A stretch of DNA of 64,000 nucleotides from Hymenopus coronatus (GCA_030762935.1 CM060883.1:99882501-99946500), one strand, 5' to 3'; shown: positions 1 through 12,384, counted from the first letter of the stretch. Program-made: numbers and translations. The notes: generated by a model from the sequence alone, not told the origin.

Positions 1-59
1 CTAGGGCTACTTGCCAATTCCCTGATTTTAAGTCCAAAGTCGAGAACCACTGGGCACCT

Positions 60-1335
60 TAAGTGTGTACAGGTGTTGTGATTTTGGGGTAAGGGGAAAC
101 AATTCTTTTTGGTGCTGACATTCAGCTTCCAGTAGTCTATGCAGAAATGTAACTCACCATTCTTCTCCAAGGGCTGTTGCACTCCCATGTTTTCCAGCAT
201 GTCTGATACCTCTGCCTGTTTTGGTGATTGCCAGATAGGTCAAACATCTGGGTCTGGAGCAACACCTCATCCCAGGCGAGTTGCATGGTTCCCCGGCCAT
301 CTTCTTGTATCTATTGAAGGTGTCACATTCTGAAGCACCCTGGTGATGAATGCTCAAAGGCTCACAGTCTAATTACAATCACAGCTGCACTACTGTACTA
401 GTATCTGGCACAGCTTTTCTTGTATCCAGCCATCTGCAATGAGGCGGTTGTCCATTCTTCTACCCAAGGTACTTGAGGGAGTAGTAAAGACAGTACCAAT
501 TTGCTGCACGCCACACTGGACCTACTTCCTTCAGTCCTTCACTAGGTGACCTGGCTAACCACATCCTCAGTGCTACTGTTAACACATCATTGATCAACTT
601 ATAGTTGCCAAGTAGCAGGCATCAGGCATCCTGTAGATGAAGCTTCCTGAGACACATAACTGACAGGAAGTTCACCAGGCTGAACTCCTGGCTGTTGCTG
701 TCTCGACTTAAGTTGACTGCAGTAGGCTTCAACCAAACAGTGGTTCCCAAACTAGTTTTTGAGGGCCATCCAGATCTCCCTGTACATCGCCAACATTGGG
801 ATCACTTTCAGTTCTTCTGTCCCTGGAAACCTGCCATCAGTTTAGTGAAGATCATGGGTTATGGGTGGCAATGACTTCTAGAGTGGATGTTGTAGCTTGA
901 CACCTGTAGATGTTATTTCCCCATCCTGTTGTCTTCTCAACTTTGAAGCTCTCCATCCTTCTGTCGAGCATCTTTTCTACCATGGATTCAGTTCCTTGAC
1001 ATTACCGTCAACTATTCCCTCCAGGGCATTAAGGTGTTAGTCGTGGTCTTTGATCATTCCACCAAGTTCTACCATGTCTACCAGTGGTTCATTTCAGCTT
1101 TGCTATTACACATTTTATTTGCCTTCATTTCCGCTTGCATTTTTGCCATTCTGAATTTCATTTCATCCTTTTCTCTTCCAATTTCTCCATGCCATATTCC
1201 ATTCTAGATTTTGTGTCTGTCTTCATTTCCTGCATTCTGGATTCCATTTTCATATCTATTTTCTCATGCCAGATTACATGGCCTGCATTTTTGCCAGTAA
1301 GGTTTTCATCATCTTCTCCATCTTGATATTAAAAT
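60..1335 (-). pseudogene. Degenerate gypsy-like LTR retrotransposon gag remnant
   Basis: Read on the minus strand, several broken frames resemble a Ty3/gypsy gag. Near 1321 there is an ATG followed by a Met/Lys/Glu-rich coiled stretch (MEKMMKTLLAKMQ and repeats of MKxxM type, down to about 1090). Near 770-680 a segment reads like the conserved gag patch containing LVEAYCSQLKSRQQQPG, followed by sequence resembling the typical gag helical region. Stops and frame changes are frequent, so it is dead. No reverse transcriptase or integrase is visible inside the window; those would lie left of position 1 in this orientation. Family assignment rests on motif resemblance only. Confidence 0.5.
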
Positions 1336-2218
1336 CCTATTTGTAACACCAGTTTAATAAAGTGTTACAAAATTGATTACATCCCCTGCTTTCACAATAA
1401 TTCTGCATTACAGTTTTTCTGTAGATGCTCGCTAAGGCTGTGATTGTATGCTCCAAGCTTCCCACTAAAGCTCCTGATTTGCAGCTCTCCCTTTTATAGC
1501 TGTCGATTATGTGGCCAGAAACTTTGAGAAGTAGAGGCCATTGTGCCCAGATGGCATTCCAAGGCTTTGGTGTAAGAGTCTGCTCTTCACTTGTGCATAG
1601 TCACAGTATGAAATAATCAATGTTGGTAACCAATTATACAAAATATAATAATGTACTATGTTTTCACTGATAGTTGGATAGACATTTATGTGTTGTAATA
1701 GGCGTTTTACTGTGGTGTTATTTTTACCCTATTCAAGCAAGTTGCAAACCTTCAGAAATGTAAGGTGGCATTTGTTATTTGCACCTGTGTTAATGCTGGG
1801 CGTGAATTGCTCTCTGTGATCTACTCGGTATTGTACACCTTTGTGTGAGATATCGTTCTGTTCAACTGTGGAGAAGAAAGGCCTCCTTGACAAATCCATT
1901 TCTGCACCTTACAGACACTTAACTTTGTGGTATCATCTATGGGCACTCATAAATGAATGCAGGCAGATTACACTGTGCATGTTACACCATGCAAGAATGA
2001 CTCTTCAACGTTCCCAGTTATGCATATAATAAAGAAGGTCATCATTTTGAGCATTTACTTTGTTGATGAAGTCAATGCTATTTTAGTAACTATATTTTCA
2101 CTTTCACCTGTGAATTTAAGGATATTTACAACTTATGTCAGTAGAATAAGTGTAAACTTAGCTGAATACAAGAACTGTAGCTTTGATATCTCCGGCATAT
2201 TCCCAAAAAAATGAAAAC
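1336..2218. other. No gene seen; possible LTR remnant at its left edge
   Basis: Next to the gag-like start, the plus strand reads TGTAACACCAG at about 1341 with GTGTTACA nearby, as expected for the edge of a gypsy LTR in minus orientation. I could not find the other LTR boundary. The rest, including short open frames at 1841-2214, has no recognisable coding character. It is probably intron of the SPOC-domain gene. Confidence 0.3.
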
Positions 2219-2537
2219 TAAATAAATAGTAATTCAAGATCTTCTCGGGCTTCTAGCCAGGTAAAAACTTGGCTTGACACCAACGTTTCGAAGAAGTGCA
2301 TCTTCCTCGTCTTCAGGGTGAACTGATGGTTTGAGCTTGCGGAGACTGGTATTTATAAGAGCTGGGATGAAGCTAACATCTGATTGGTTCGCGAGATATT
2401 ATGGCCTGGTATTTAAGATGACTGAGACATGGGCACGGACTTCGTAGAAAACTATTTATAGCAGTTATTCGGCTAATGTTTTGTGTTTGAGCACACACCT
2501 GCTAGAAAATAAGTCTTGGAAGACTGCAGGTACAGGA

Positions 2538-2939
2538 TTAGGTGTTAAGGCTCTTTATCATCGGTGTCCATGCTGAACTTAATTGTAGGCCAGAATCGCG
2601 ATTTAGATTATTTGTTTCAGATGAGATGACTAAAGCTTCTTTTACTCTCCTTTCCCAGTAGTTCGAACACTTTGCCACTATCTTGGTGTTAGTAAAGTTA
2701 GCTCTGTGGCTCTGTTCTATACAGTGTTCAGCCAGTCCAGATTTTTCGGGTTGCATAAGCCTTATTGATCTTTGGTGTTCAGAAACGCGTGTGGCAATAG
2801 TGCGTCCTGTTTGGCCAATGTACGCTGCGCTGCATTCGCAAGGAATGTGGTAGACACCAGGTACTCTGAGAGCTAAATTATCTTTAACTGGCCTGACCAA
2901 ATTTTTGATTTTAGGTGGTGGCTTATGGATGGTTTTGAC
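2538..2939 (-). pseudogene. Penelope GIY-YIG endonuclease fragment, inverted arm
   Basis: Open minus-strand frame encoding the C-terminal GIY-YIG domain of a Penelope-like element. GVYHIPCECSAAYIGQTGR gives the GIY-YIG core with its Cys pair, followed by RVSEHQRS and GLAEHCIEQSH, which carry the conserved Arg/Glu-His and His of the family. The frame is truncated at the palindrome centre, so no reverse transcriptase is present. The encoded fragment differs from the opposite arm at two residues (Val for Ala, Arg for Cys). It has no start codon of its own and cannot be an autonomous gene. Confidence 0.8.
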
Positions 2940-2957
2940 ATAATATTATAATATAAT

Positions 2958-3359
2958 GTCAAAACCATCCATAAGCCACCACCTAAAATCAAAAATTTGG
3001 TCAGGCCAGTTAAAGATAATTTAGCTCTCAGAGTACCTGGTGTCTACCACATTCCTTGCGAATGCAGCGCAGCGTACATTGGCCAAACAGGACGCACTAT
3101 TGCCACACGCGTTTCTGAACACCAAAGATCAATAAGGCTTATGCAACCCGAAAAATCTGGACTGGCTGAACACTGTATAGAACAGAGCCACAGAGCTAAC
3201 TTTACTAACACCAAGATAGTGGCAAAGTGTTCGAACTACTGGGAAAGGAGAGTAAAAGAAGCTTTAGCCATCTCATCTGAAACAAATAATCTAAATTGCG
3301 ATTCTGGCCTACAATTAAGTTCAGCATGGACACCGATGATAAAGAGCCTTAACACCTAA
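2958..3359 (+). pseudogene. Penelope GIY-YIG endonuclease fragment, direct arm
   Basis: Mirror copy of the minus-strand fragment in the other arm: open from the palindrome centre to a TAA at the end of the frame, with the same GIY-YIG core (YIGQTGR), EH and CIEQSH motifs. It lacks the reverse transcriptase that precedes this domain in full elements, so it is 5'-truncated. Followed by about 300 bp of 3' non-coding Penelope sequence ending in the unpaired tail. Confidence 0.8.
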
Positions 3360-3576
3360 TCCTGTACCTGCAGTCTTCCAAGACTTATTTTCTAGCAGGT
3401 GCGTGCTCAAACACAAAACATTAGCCGAATAACTGCTATAAATAGTTTTCTACGAAGTCCGTGCCCATGTCTCAGTCATCTTAAATACCAGGCCATAATA
3501 TCTCGCGAACCAATCAGATGTTAGCTTCATCCCAGCTCTTATAAATACCAGTCTCCGCAAGCTCAAACCATCAGTT

Positions 3577-3621
3577 CACCCTGAAGACGAGGAAGATGCA
3601 CTTCTTCGAAACGTTGGTGTC
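3577..3621 (+). ncRNA. Candidate hammerhead-ribozyme-like motif in the Penelope 3' region
   Basis: CTGAAGA at 3581-3587 fits the hammerhead core CUGANGA. It is followed by a hairpin (GAGGAAG 3589-3595 pairing with CTTCTTC 3601-3607), then GAAAC at 3608-3612 and a downstream GTGTC cleavage-type triplet. This order is the hammerhead order, and Penelope-like elements are known to carry such ribozymes. Stem III would be very short and I see no good stem I, so catalytic activity is doubtful. The same motif occurs reversed at 2276-2320 in the other arm. Confidence 0.35.
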
Positions 3622-3711
3622 AAGCCAAGTTTTTACCTGGCTAGAAGCCCGAGAAGATCTTGAATTAACACGTCGCCAGGAAAGCTATAGTTCTTATTTT
3701 AAATAAATAGT

Positions 3712-5315
3712 AGTTCCCAATATCATGGTACAGTAAAATAAAACTTGCCAATCTAAACATGGCACACAATTATCTCATTGCAGCTCTTGTATTTGTGCTC
3801 ACATGAGAGCCAAAACAAATAAATACAAAATATTAAGAAAAGGAGAAAGAAGAAAGAAAATGAAGGAACAAAAGTAAGACCAGCATCAGATTTGACCCTA
3901 AAGCTTGCTTCACTATGTTGCTACAGCAAGGCCAAAAGCCGTCCTTTTTTAACTGTTTCACAGCTCCTTACTTTTCACCATTAATGCTGGTTAATGATCC
4001 ACAATAGTAAATAAGCATAATAGAAGGGCACAGTTACAATAACAGTCTGTTAGTTTTGCACTGGTCTATAAACAGAGAACATTACAAGAGGAAAAGGCTA
4101 TATCTATTGTTTTGACCATGTGCATATGTCAGGGGATGATTATTCCCTCGAGTGTATATGTTATACAGAACCGAAGAGAACATGCATCAACTTCAACATA
4201 TTTGTATCATTTTGCTATGCTTTAGCAAAAATAACTCAACCGTTTGGATACTCTTTTACCCTAAAAATGCTTTATAGGCTGTGCACCAGTTCCAGAATTT
4301 GGAAAATTGCAATGGGGAGTAGCACTAAAATCAGAAATACATCCTGCCGATAACTTCATTCCCATTTCCTTAAATAACAGTCCATTATGAATAGAATGAG
4401 AGCTTTACAAAAATTACAGTTCTAAGAGGTAAAGGGTAGAAATCAGCAATCTAAAAATGTTCTAGATCATTTTACAATAAAATGACAAATAAAAACACCA
4501 CTTAACCATTGCAAACTTTCTTATAAATATGTGTTGCAAGCCTAACTTTGCAGCTCTGAGTTACAAATCACTTTTTTTGCAGTTATCTCATTACTGTCTT
4601 GATATCTACTGTCCGCCATGTTTTCATAGTTCCCTGTATCTGGCAAGACTTATTACCATAATGTTCCAGAGTTTACAAGAACTTTTCTAAAAGTAGCCAG
4701 TCAAGCCTTTTCTAATGCTGTATTATAGGGGTTAGGTTTCTCATCTCCCGCACATCATGCAGGATTTGCTGTAATAATTTCGTAAAGTATGCTAAGGATA
4801 AAATAATTAATAAAATTTATATTTAAAAAGCCATCCTTTCAGCATAGGTACATAGACACAGCTTCAAATAATGACTGTGGAAACAATTAAATCAGTTAAA
4901 GATGTTGAGTTAGCTGTAATAGCATAACTTTTTCAAGGTAGTTGACATGCTGGTTGACTTTTTTATATTTTATATAAATTAATAGCATATTCACTTTTTA
5001 TGGAGGTGTTATAATAATAATATTTATTATACTAATTATTTACAAAATGTGTCCTGTTATTTAAAGCTAATACACACAGGTTTGGGTACCTACTGCATAG
5101 CTCCCTGGTTGTTACCAAATGTTTGTGTTACCTATTCCATCCCAATCTCTCCCTTTTTTCTATTACCTTTCTGAAATATTGACATTCAACATTTTGATTG
5201 CTGCCATCTCTCCTGGCATATTATCCCATTTGTGTTATCAGAGGGAAATACGTTGTTTGAGTCTGAAATCAGATTTTTTAGGTTTATGGTTAAAGGTATT
5301 GTTTGACTATTGTAG
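3712..5315. other. Probable intron, no feature seen
   Basis: AT-rich sequence with only short chance frames. It ends at the splice acceptor TTGTAG directly before the first visible SPOC-gene exon. Confidence 0.5.
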
Positions 5316-5647
5316 GTTTGTGGAGAAGCTGAAGTAAAGAAGGAGTTGCCAAGTTTAAACGAGTTGAAAGCAGAAGCTGTGTTGGAGATGAAGCAAGAAT
5401 ATGACAGCGATGTGTCTGACAGAGAGCCGACCTCAACAGTAATCATCAACACTCCAGATATTAATGTTGATGACACTCACAGCATCAGCATTAACTGTAT
5501 GGAAGATAAACCTGGCTCAGAAACAGTTTGGAAAGGGTTTGTCAACATGCCAGATGTGGCCAAATTCTTTACCGTTGTGCAGGTGGTGTCAGGGGATCCT
5601 CAGAACCTGAGTAAGGATCTTCCAGATACAGTAGATATTGTTGGCAG
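5316..5647 (+). CDS. SPOC-domain protein (PHF3/DIDO1-like), first visible exon
   Basis: First visible coding exon of a gene that continues upstream of the window. The acceptor TTGTAG precedes 5316 (phase 0) and the donor GGCAG|GTAAGAG ends it in phase 2. It encodes an acidic linker, then the start of a SPOC domain (VWKGFVNMPDVAKF, followed by the region ending DTVDIVGR). The three visible exons join in frame to 913 codons plus stop. In PHF3/DIDO-type proteins the SPOC domain binds the phosphorylated RNA polymerase II C-terminal domain and acts in the nucleus in transcription elongation and mRNA control. The TFIIS-like and PHD parts of such proteins are not in the window. Which paralogue this is cannot be decided. 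Confidence 0.85.
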
Positions 5648-6257
5648 GTAAGAGACAAATGCGACTACTCCAGTACAAAAACTGGACCATCTAAGTATAC
5701 TCTTTTGTTTATGTGTGCTAAGATTTCCAAACTTTTTTTTTTAATATAATAATTGGTATTACAAGCAAATGATGGCAGTAGATGTGACATTCCTAAGGTG
5801 GGTTAAATAAGAAGTAAAGCATGTGCATTGTTGCAAACACAGCATTTTGGAGCTTTTGTCATTTAGAAGTTGCACATTTCACTATATTAGATGTTATCTC
5901 AGTTTCAAGGAATATGTTGCTTCAAAGCTGTGACAGGATAGCCAGGTTGCTATACATCACATGTACGTAAAATTAAGAGAATAGTTGAAGGGTGTTCATG
6001 ACACACATGAATCCGAGGGGCACACATACAATCAGATAGCATTTTAAATCCTACAAATATGCAAACAGATTTGTGGTTTTGAAGGTCTGTATAAAATATA
6101 CAAATCAATAATCGAACTAAGTAAAAACTAATTACCTATAAAATCTCTATACTTTGTCATTTACATCCCTTTGCTTCAGGCTATAGAATAATAATTGTAA
6201 AGAGCAAACTATTTCTAATGAAAGCCATTAATTGAAATGCAATTCTTCTGTTTCTAG
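5648..6257 (+). other. Intron of the SPOC-domain gene
   Basis: 610-bp intron with canonical GTAAGAG donor and CTGTTTCTAG acceptor; splits the SPOC domain. Nothing else seen. Confidence 0.85.
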
Positions 6258-7164
6258 AATCAGTCCAGAGACTGTTTGGGATTATATTGCCAAAATGAAG
6301 AGGTCCGGAACGAAGGAAATTCTGGTAATTCGGCTGATTGCAGCAAATGATGAAGAAAAAATTCCATATATCACATTGTATACGTATCTAAATATGAGAA
6401 AGCGTTTGGGAGTTGTGGGTAACGTGTCCAAGATGATAAAGGATTTCTACATAATGCCTTTAGCGAGCCACAATCCAGTACCACAGGTATTGCTACCTTT
6501 AGATGGACCTGGTTTTGAAGATCAAAGGTCGTATATGTTGCTCGGAATTCTAGTAAGAGCACGAAGGAAAAGACTTGCTCCTGAGTTAACATATGTTGCA
6601 AAAGTTCCAAAACGTCCTCCTCCGGCTCCTGTGCCCATAACAGACCTGCCAGAAAGGAGCTACACACCACCATTGCCTGGAACAGTGGAAACATCCGGAA
6701 GTCTTACACCTCCCCATCCTCCACCACAAGCTGATGCAAGTCAAGGCTACACTCCCCCACATTCACCAAAACACACTTCTTATGGCCCAAGCAGTTTGGA
6801 CCCTCGGTTATCCCACAAAGCAAATGTGAACACAGACCAGGAAGCCATAAACCTAGAAAGGGAAGAAAATGATGCTAATGTAAGTCCCCCTTCAACATTT
6901 GATCTAGCACCACCCCCAGAGCAGGAGGAGGATGATGATGATATGCCCTATAGCCCTGGTGCTGATATGGATGAAGATAATGGGGAATCCAGTGAAGATA
7001 ATCTTCTGGCAACACCAAAGAATTCCAGTGATTTGCAGAGGAAGATGGAAGAGTTGAACAGGAAAATTGAAGAACAAAAGCAACAGATTCAAAGTATTAG
7101 CAGTGCTATTGGAACAGATTCTGGTTCTGTTGTTGTTGACCCTTCCAGTGCGGAGTCCACACAG
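6258..7164 (+). CDS. SPOC-domain protein (PHF3/DIDO1-like), second visible exon
   Basis: Enters in phase 2, completing the split Arg codon, and continues the SPOC domain: ISPETVWDYIAKM, EILVIRLIAA, ITLYTYLNMRKRLGVVG and SYMLLGILVRARRKR, up to about nt 6590. After the domain comes a Pro/Ser/Thr-rich tail with TPP repeats, an acidic run (EQEEDDDDMPYSPG) and a short coiled coil (MEELNRKIEEQKQQIQ) near nt 7050-7085. The donor CACAG|GTAGTTAAG ends it in phase 0. If the intron were retained, translation would stop soon after, at the TAA at 7186-7188. Pro-rich low-complexity sequence after SPOC is usual in DIDO/PHF3 proteins. Confidence 0.9.
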
Positions 7165-7629
7165 GTAGTTAAGCACTCATTTTTGTAAACTATAAAACTA
7201 TTTTGTATCTGAGCTCTTATTTTAAATTTAATAGAGAACTGTATCAAGTTAACATTTTAGGATGTATATTATGATCACCATAAATGCATACTTAAAATTA
7301 TTCAACAATTTGCACATTTAGTAGAAGTTACTTTAAAGAAGTTGACTAACATTTCACAGTTTGCAAATTATTCCTTTAGATTAGCAAATTGAAGGCTCAA
7401 AGCAACATATAATGGACCAAACATACATTTTTATGACTAAGGCCAGTTTTACAATCTGCAATTAAGCTAGACTAAATATTAATGTATAATTATAGTCAGA
7501 GTAATATTACAGTAACATTGTTTGTTTGGTTAAGATTTACTTTAGGCTAATGCTCTCGTGCAAATAACCGTTACTGAATAACAGTACTGAATAGTATGAT
7601 TCAAATTTCCAAGCTGTTGGTAGACATGT

Positions 7630-8422
7630 TACTTTCTTTACACATACTATGTCAGTGTATAGAGAAGGTATTGTAATACACCCAAAAATTTGCAAAAATT
7701 CACCAGAAATAGAAGTTTTGGGTCCCCCTGAATCCAAAAAAAGATTTTTTTAAAAAAGGTCCATATGTGTATGTCTGTGGACAGCATAGCTCAGAAATGA
7801 AAAGACTTATAAATACCAAACTTGCTATTTAATTTGGTATCTTCCAAGGATGTGACATGAGAATTTTCAAGCAATTTCCCCCACCCTCAACTACCCTTTA
7901 TATGAAAGTGTTTTTGAAAATTTTGATTTTCTCAAAAATAGCTCTTAATGATTTTGATTAAAATATCATATGACAAATAAAATATATATATCTAATTTTC
8001 TGGGAAAACCCTCTGAAGACTACTTTATTCTGGATGAATTTTACAGAATGTCGCATAATTGCTAAACCATAAGAGATGGACAAAAACTTACCACACAAAA
8101 AATGTAGAGCTCATTAAAACACACAATTTTTTTTTTTTTTTTCCCTTGTTTTTAATTTGTTTTTAAAAACTTGTACTTTTCTCATATGGCAATTTGTCAA
8201 CTGTCTGTACAAACAAAGGAACTTCAGTCGCATAGCAACCAGCTTTTGACTATCACTTTAACCTATGGTACTCCCTTATTTTGCTTCTACTTACAAGGAA
8301 GCAAGTAATAAGACAACTTCTGCGAATTAGCATAAAGTAAATAGAAGCATAAGCTTTTTAACAATAATTTGGTGCAGATATGTAGAGAAAGTCATATGAA
8401 TGGAACACATCAGATTTTTTTT
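7630..8422 (+). repeat. Unclassified interspersed repeat 'A', copy 1
   Basis: Member of a repeat family found about eight times here. Landmarks in order are a terminal near-palindrome (TTTACACATACTATG...GTGTATAGAG), ACACCCAAAAATT, CTGTGGACAGCATAGCTCA, the inverted motif ACCAAACTTG...TTTGGTATCTT, GATTTTCTCAAAAATAGCTC, the CCTCTGAAGACTACTTTATTCTGG stretch (split here to stay short), TAAACCATAAGAGATGGAC, and the end GGAACACATCAGATTTTTTTT. No coding frame. Not assignable to a known class by eye. Confidence 0.75.
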
Positions 8423-9229
8423 CAATTGTTTATCATCAATTGGCAGTTTTTGTACAGTCTGTATTGTTTTATTACTTGAGGTTAGGGATTATTCACATTT
8501 AAAATTATGGATGCTGAAACAAGGAACATGTAAAGCAAATTTTCCTTAAAAAAATAAATGAGGAAAGGTGAAGCAAAGCATAAAATTGCTGGTAGCAACT
8601 GGCTCATTGATGAAAAAAAAGTTTCTTTGTGCATTAAATTGAGAAACGGAATGTTAAGAATATGTTTAAAGTGTAGTTATGCTTTAGCTGTTGTACTTTG
8701 TTTACACCGATAAACATATAGAAATTGTGTACAGGCTTAGGTGTTAACTACCAGAATAAACATAACAGAAGGCCTTGCTGCTTTACAAGTTTATGAAACT
8801 TTGTTATATGTCAGATCTTGACTTGAATAACAAGCATCTCATACGGTTAAAGATTTGAAACTTTTTCGGTGTTGGTTATTAATGATGACTTCACAACTGA
8901 GTTTAAATTATTGTCAAGTAAGTTTTTTATTGTAACTGCAGTGTTTCTTGTCTTCTTCCTCATCTTGGTGTTGTGTGTCTTGCAATGAACTCTGCAAAAC
9001 TGGAGAAAAAGGAATATTTATAGCTTGTAGTGGTGTTCAATCCCAGCCAGTGCTAGTTTGAGATGCAGCTTTCCGTTTAAGTTTCTCTAAGGTCCACTCT
9101 GTGTTCATCCATCTAAGTGCTGTGCTTGCAGTTCAGTACATTCAGGATGCTTATTTGCTAACAATTAAGTTTAAGTTGTGGCACTAGAGTACACTGAATA
9201 TAATAAAGTAAAGGCCCGGAAAGCACAGT

Positions 9230-9465
9230 CTGAAATACCATATATTCAGATTTAAGACGGGGAAAGTATGACACCCCCCCCAAATACCTATAATAACTCC
9301 ATGGCGCAACAGCTCACAAGAAACCTTGGCCTACTGCGTCCCCCATCTCTGTCCACTACAGACTATAGATGTCATGGATGAGGTGCAGTATTGGAGGGTG
9401 AGACGTGGTCAACGCCTCGATCCCCCCGACCAATTAATGCTGTCCTCATGACCTGCCCAAAAATA
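9230..9465 (-). repeat. Possible SINE or LINE 3'-end fragment
   Basis: A CG-containing block in AT-rich intron. On the minus strand it includes GGGGGACGCAGTAGGCCAAG and GCGCCATGGAGTTA, phrases resembling tails of arthropod short retroposons. No clear B box or target duplication, so the class is uncertain. Confidence 0.3.
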
Positions 9466-10697
9466 CCTACTTTTTAATTATTTGTATTACTTTTGATAGT
9501 TGAATTTAAAACTTTCTACCAAGAGCAGTTCTGCAGTATAATTGTTGTCCTCATCACACCCCTAGCATCGACATTAGCTACAAACAAACAATATGCAGAG
9601 AAAAAACGTCAATTAGTCCGCCAAGCAAAGTTTACTCATTTCTTTAAAACAGAGACAATGCAAAATTAGGTTAGTGTAAAATGTGTACAGTATAATTGTA
9701 CTATAAATTAAAAAAATTGATTACAGGACTGGAATACCCCCCCTCCCCCAACATAATTTAAAATTGCATTTAAAAGTGCTGTGCTTTATTGTATGTCACA
9801 TACTTCATAATGTACTGCAATTTATTATTGCAGAAATGTTTCCCTCCACCTCCACGGGATCAATTTTTATGATTTCTAAGCTCACATTTCAATATACTGT
9901 GGAATCATTGTAATATAGGGTTAAAGTATATTTCCCAGCAATGTATGTGTTAGGAGCATTTGATGCCATTTCAGTACTCTGGGTGGAGATGACTTATTGT
10001 CTAAGAAACTTTGAAGATGGAAAATAAACCGAGACTCAAGCTTTGCTAAAGTGCTTTGTAAAGAAATATTTGAAAGAAAATGAAATTCAAGCTGACTTGA
10101 CTTTACACTTTATATTCAACTGTTGCTATGTGGACCTACAAATTTAAATTTTATCGGGAGAGCACAGAAGATGATCTGCCAAGGTGCGTTGCCACCCTCA
10201 AAAGTCCACGAAATGGTCTTGGAGGATTGCTGATGGTCAAACAAATGCAGGAGAATACTATGCTAACCTCCATCAGGTTTAACAAGGAAGAAAGTCATGG
10301 GGGAAAAAACACAAGTTGAAGTACAATTTGTTATCCCACCCACTTATGAACCTGATATGACTTCCATCTCTTCCCTAAACTAAAAAGTTCTCTCTGTGGA
10401 TGGAGATTCTGTTAGCCAGAGTTGACAACCCTGGACGAATCTCATTCTCAAAATGGAATAAATTCATCAAGTGCATTAGAGCACAGGGAAACTACATTGA
10501 AAAATAAAAATAGTTTGAATCAGATTGATTATTTTGGGTTTCATTCCAAAAAGTTATCAAATGACCCTCATATGCAGCAAAATATTTGGAGAAATAAATC
10601 TCTCTATCTAGTAATGACATCTCCTATTGTTCGTTATAACTTAGGCATCTTAAGTGAAAGGTTGAAAATTAAAACCAGTCATGTTGGTAGCCTGTAG

Positions 10698-10777
10698 AAT
10701 TTTATGTGGTATTAATTTGTTGAACTGGTTTTTTAACAGTACGTCACCAAGTCAACAAATTAATACCACATAAAATT
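10698..10777. repeat. Perfect 26-bp inverted repeat, intronic hairpin
   Basis: The 26 bases at 10698-10723 are the exact reverse complement of 10752-10777, separated by 28 bases. The transcribed intron could form a 26-bp RNA duplex. It may be the scar of a tiny MITE. There is no obvious target duplication. Confidence 0.75.
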
Positions 10778-12384
10778 TGACCGTCACTATTACTAAACTC
10801 CTCCAAACATCAATCAATTGTGGAATGTTCCTCACTTAGAGGATTTTCATGCTTTTATTTTCCTTTTATGTACTAAATATCACAAAAGTTTAAAATGGAC
10901 CTTTTGCTAAACTAAAACACTATTTTATTTAGGCGAATATGAACAATAGATTGCATTTAGTGTTGTAACTTCAGTGGAAGGAGATTTCCTCATGTTATAG
11001 ATGAATGTACTACACTAGTTGCTATGATAGGCAGAACTTATTTATGTGAATGTCCTTCATCGTGCTCTGCTGCAACAAAATTAATAACATACATTAATGT
11101 AGCACTAGTGACTTTTTAGTGATCAATGGTAGTAAATGAGTGTGAAATCAGCCATGGTCTATAAAGATATCTGAATTTGATTTTCTGAGCGTAAGAGGAA
11201 AATCCAGTGAACACCCACCAAGATTTGAGCTTAGAACCTCTTAAATTAGATTCACTACCACTATAAATGTGTATCTGTAGTCCAGTAGTTCACAAGCGAG
11301 TGAAAATAATGGAAGCAAATTTCCTTTCTATACAAATAAGAATGTGAGTATTAAAATATCTGATATGTTATAATCACATGACTTTCTCCACCCTTATCAG
11401 TTATTTGTAAAATAGGTTCTGCAAAAAGTGTCTGCTGCTTTTTCAGTGCTGGTCGTAGGTTATGTTCCAAAAATGATGAGTAACACAGTGCATATTACAG
11501 GTTGAAAGGCTAGTGTGAAGGTTATGGTGCTTCTCATGTGTGTTATCCTAACAATTTAGCTTCCTCGCTCAATAAAGTAAGTACCCTCTGACAATGCTGA
11601 TGGGGTGCTATAGCATCCTTGTGACTTTTGTCATGAACTGCTCCAGAGAATAGAGGCACTGTAAAGCAACAGGTTGTACAATAAACTTAACATTCTATCA
11701 ATTGCCACTATTCCAACACTCATAGATGGTTCAACCATATGCTTCATAAGAATTGGTCACAGACATCAGGTGCAAGGCTTTTGAGGTGCTGCAAAAATTG
11801 AGAAGGTTTGCTGTCTCCATTTTCCTCACGTGTTAACAGTTATCTAATCTGTTGCTCCTTAGAGCTAGATAATCTGTGTACTATCTAGGTCTTTAGCTTG
11901 GAATATGGGTCTGATCTTGCCAGAATTGTTTAATTATATCCTCCATCTGTGGTCCAACTGCACAATGACATGGTTGAACTTGTTTCTCTCATTGTTAATA
12001 ACAAAGTTCAAACTGTCCTCCTACTTGTGGAAACCATAGTGCACATTTTCCGGCCTAGAGTGACTCAAATTAACGTAAACACAGCAGAGATAATTTCCAG
12101 CAACGTTATCCGTTATCATTTCTTGGTGAGCACATCTAATAACAAATAACTACTCACCATTTTAAAAATCACATGGGATGGTCACCAAATGTAGGAGTTT
12201 ACATGAGCACTGGTGTAAGGTTGAATACAATTGATAATCTACAATGTGTTAATCACATAGCATGAACACTTCCAAACAATGGTTGAATAATTTAAACCAT
12301 AACAATGAATATTTCAGTAAAGGTTGATGGCACAAATATAGATTGTTTGAAGTGCATTGTATCCTTTAAAAAGATACTTTTTTG

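Larger units (their letters stand above)
2219..3711 (+). mobile_element. Palindromic Penelope-like element insertion with 12-bp target duplication
   Basis: Two 710-bp arms (2231-2940 and 2957-3666) are near-perfect reverse complements separated by a 16-bp AT spacer (2941-2956). Only the right arm continues into a 33-bp tail (3667-3699) beginning AACACGTCGCC, which looks like a Penelope 3' end. The whole is bracketed by the direct repeat TAAATAAATAGT at 2219-2230 and 3700-3711, a convincing target-site duplication. The element is therefore a 5'-truncated direct copy preceded by an inverted copy, inserted as one event. Each arm carries the same GIY-YIG endonuclease fragment. Penelope elements are known for partial inverted or tandem copies. 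Confidence 0.85.

Noticed and set aside
10128..10697. Small intronic frames
   Set aside because: No domain, no splice sites in phase with the SPOC exons, unremarkable codon use.
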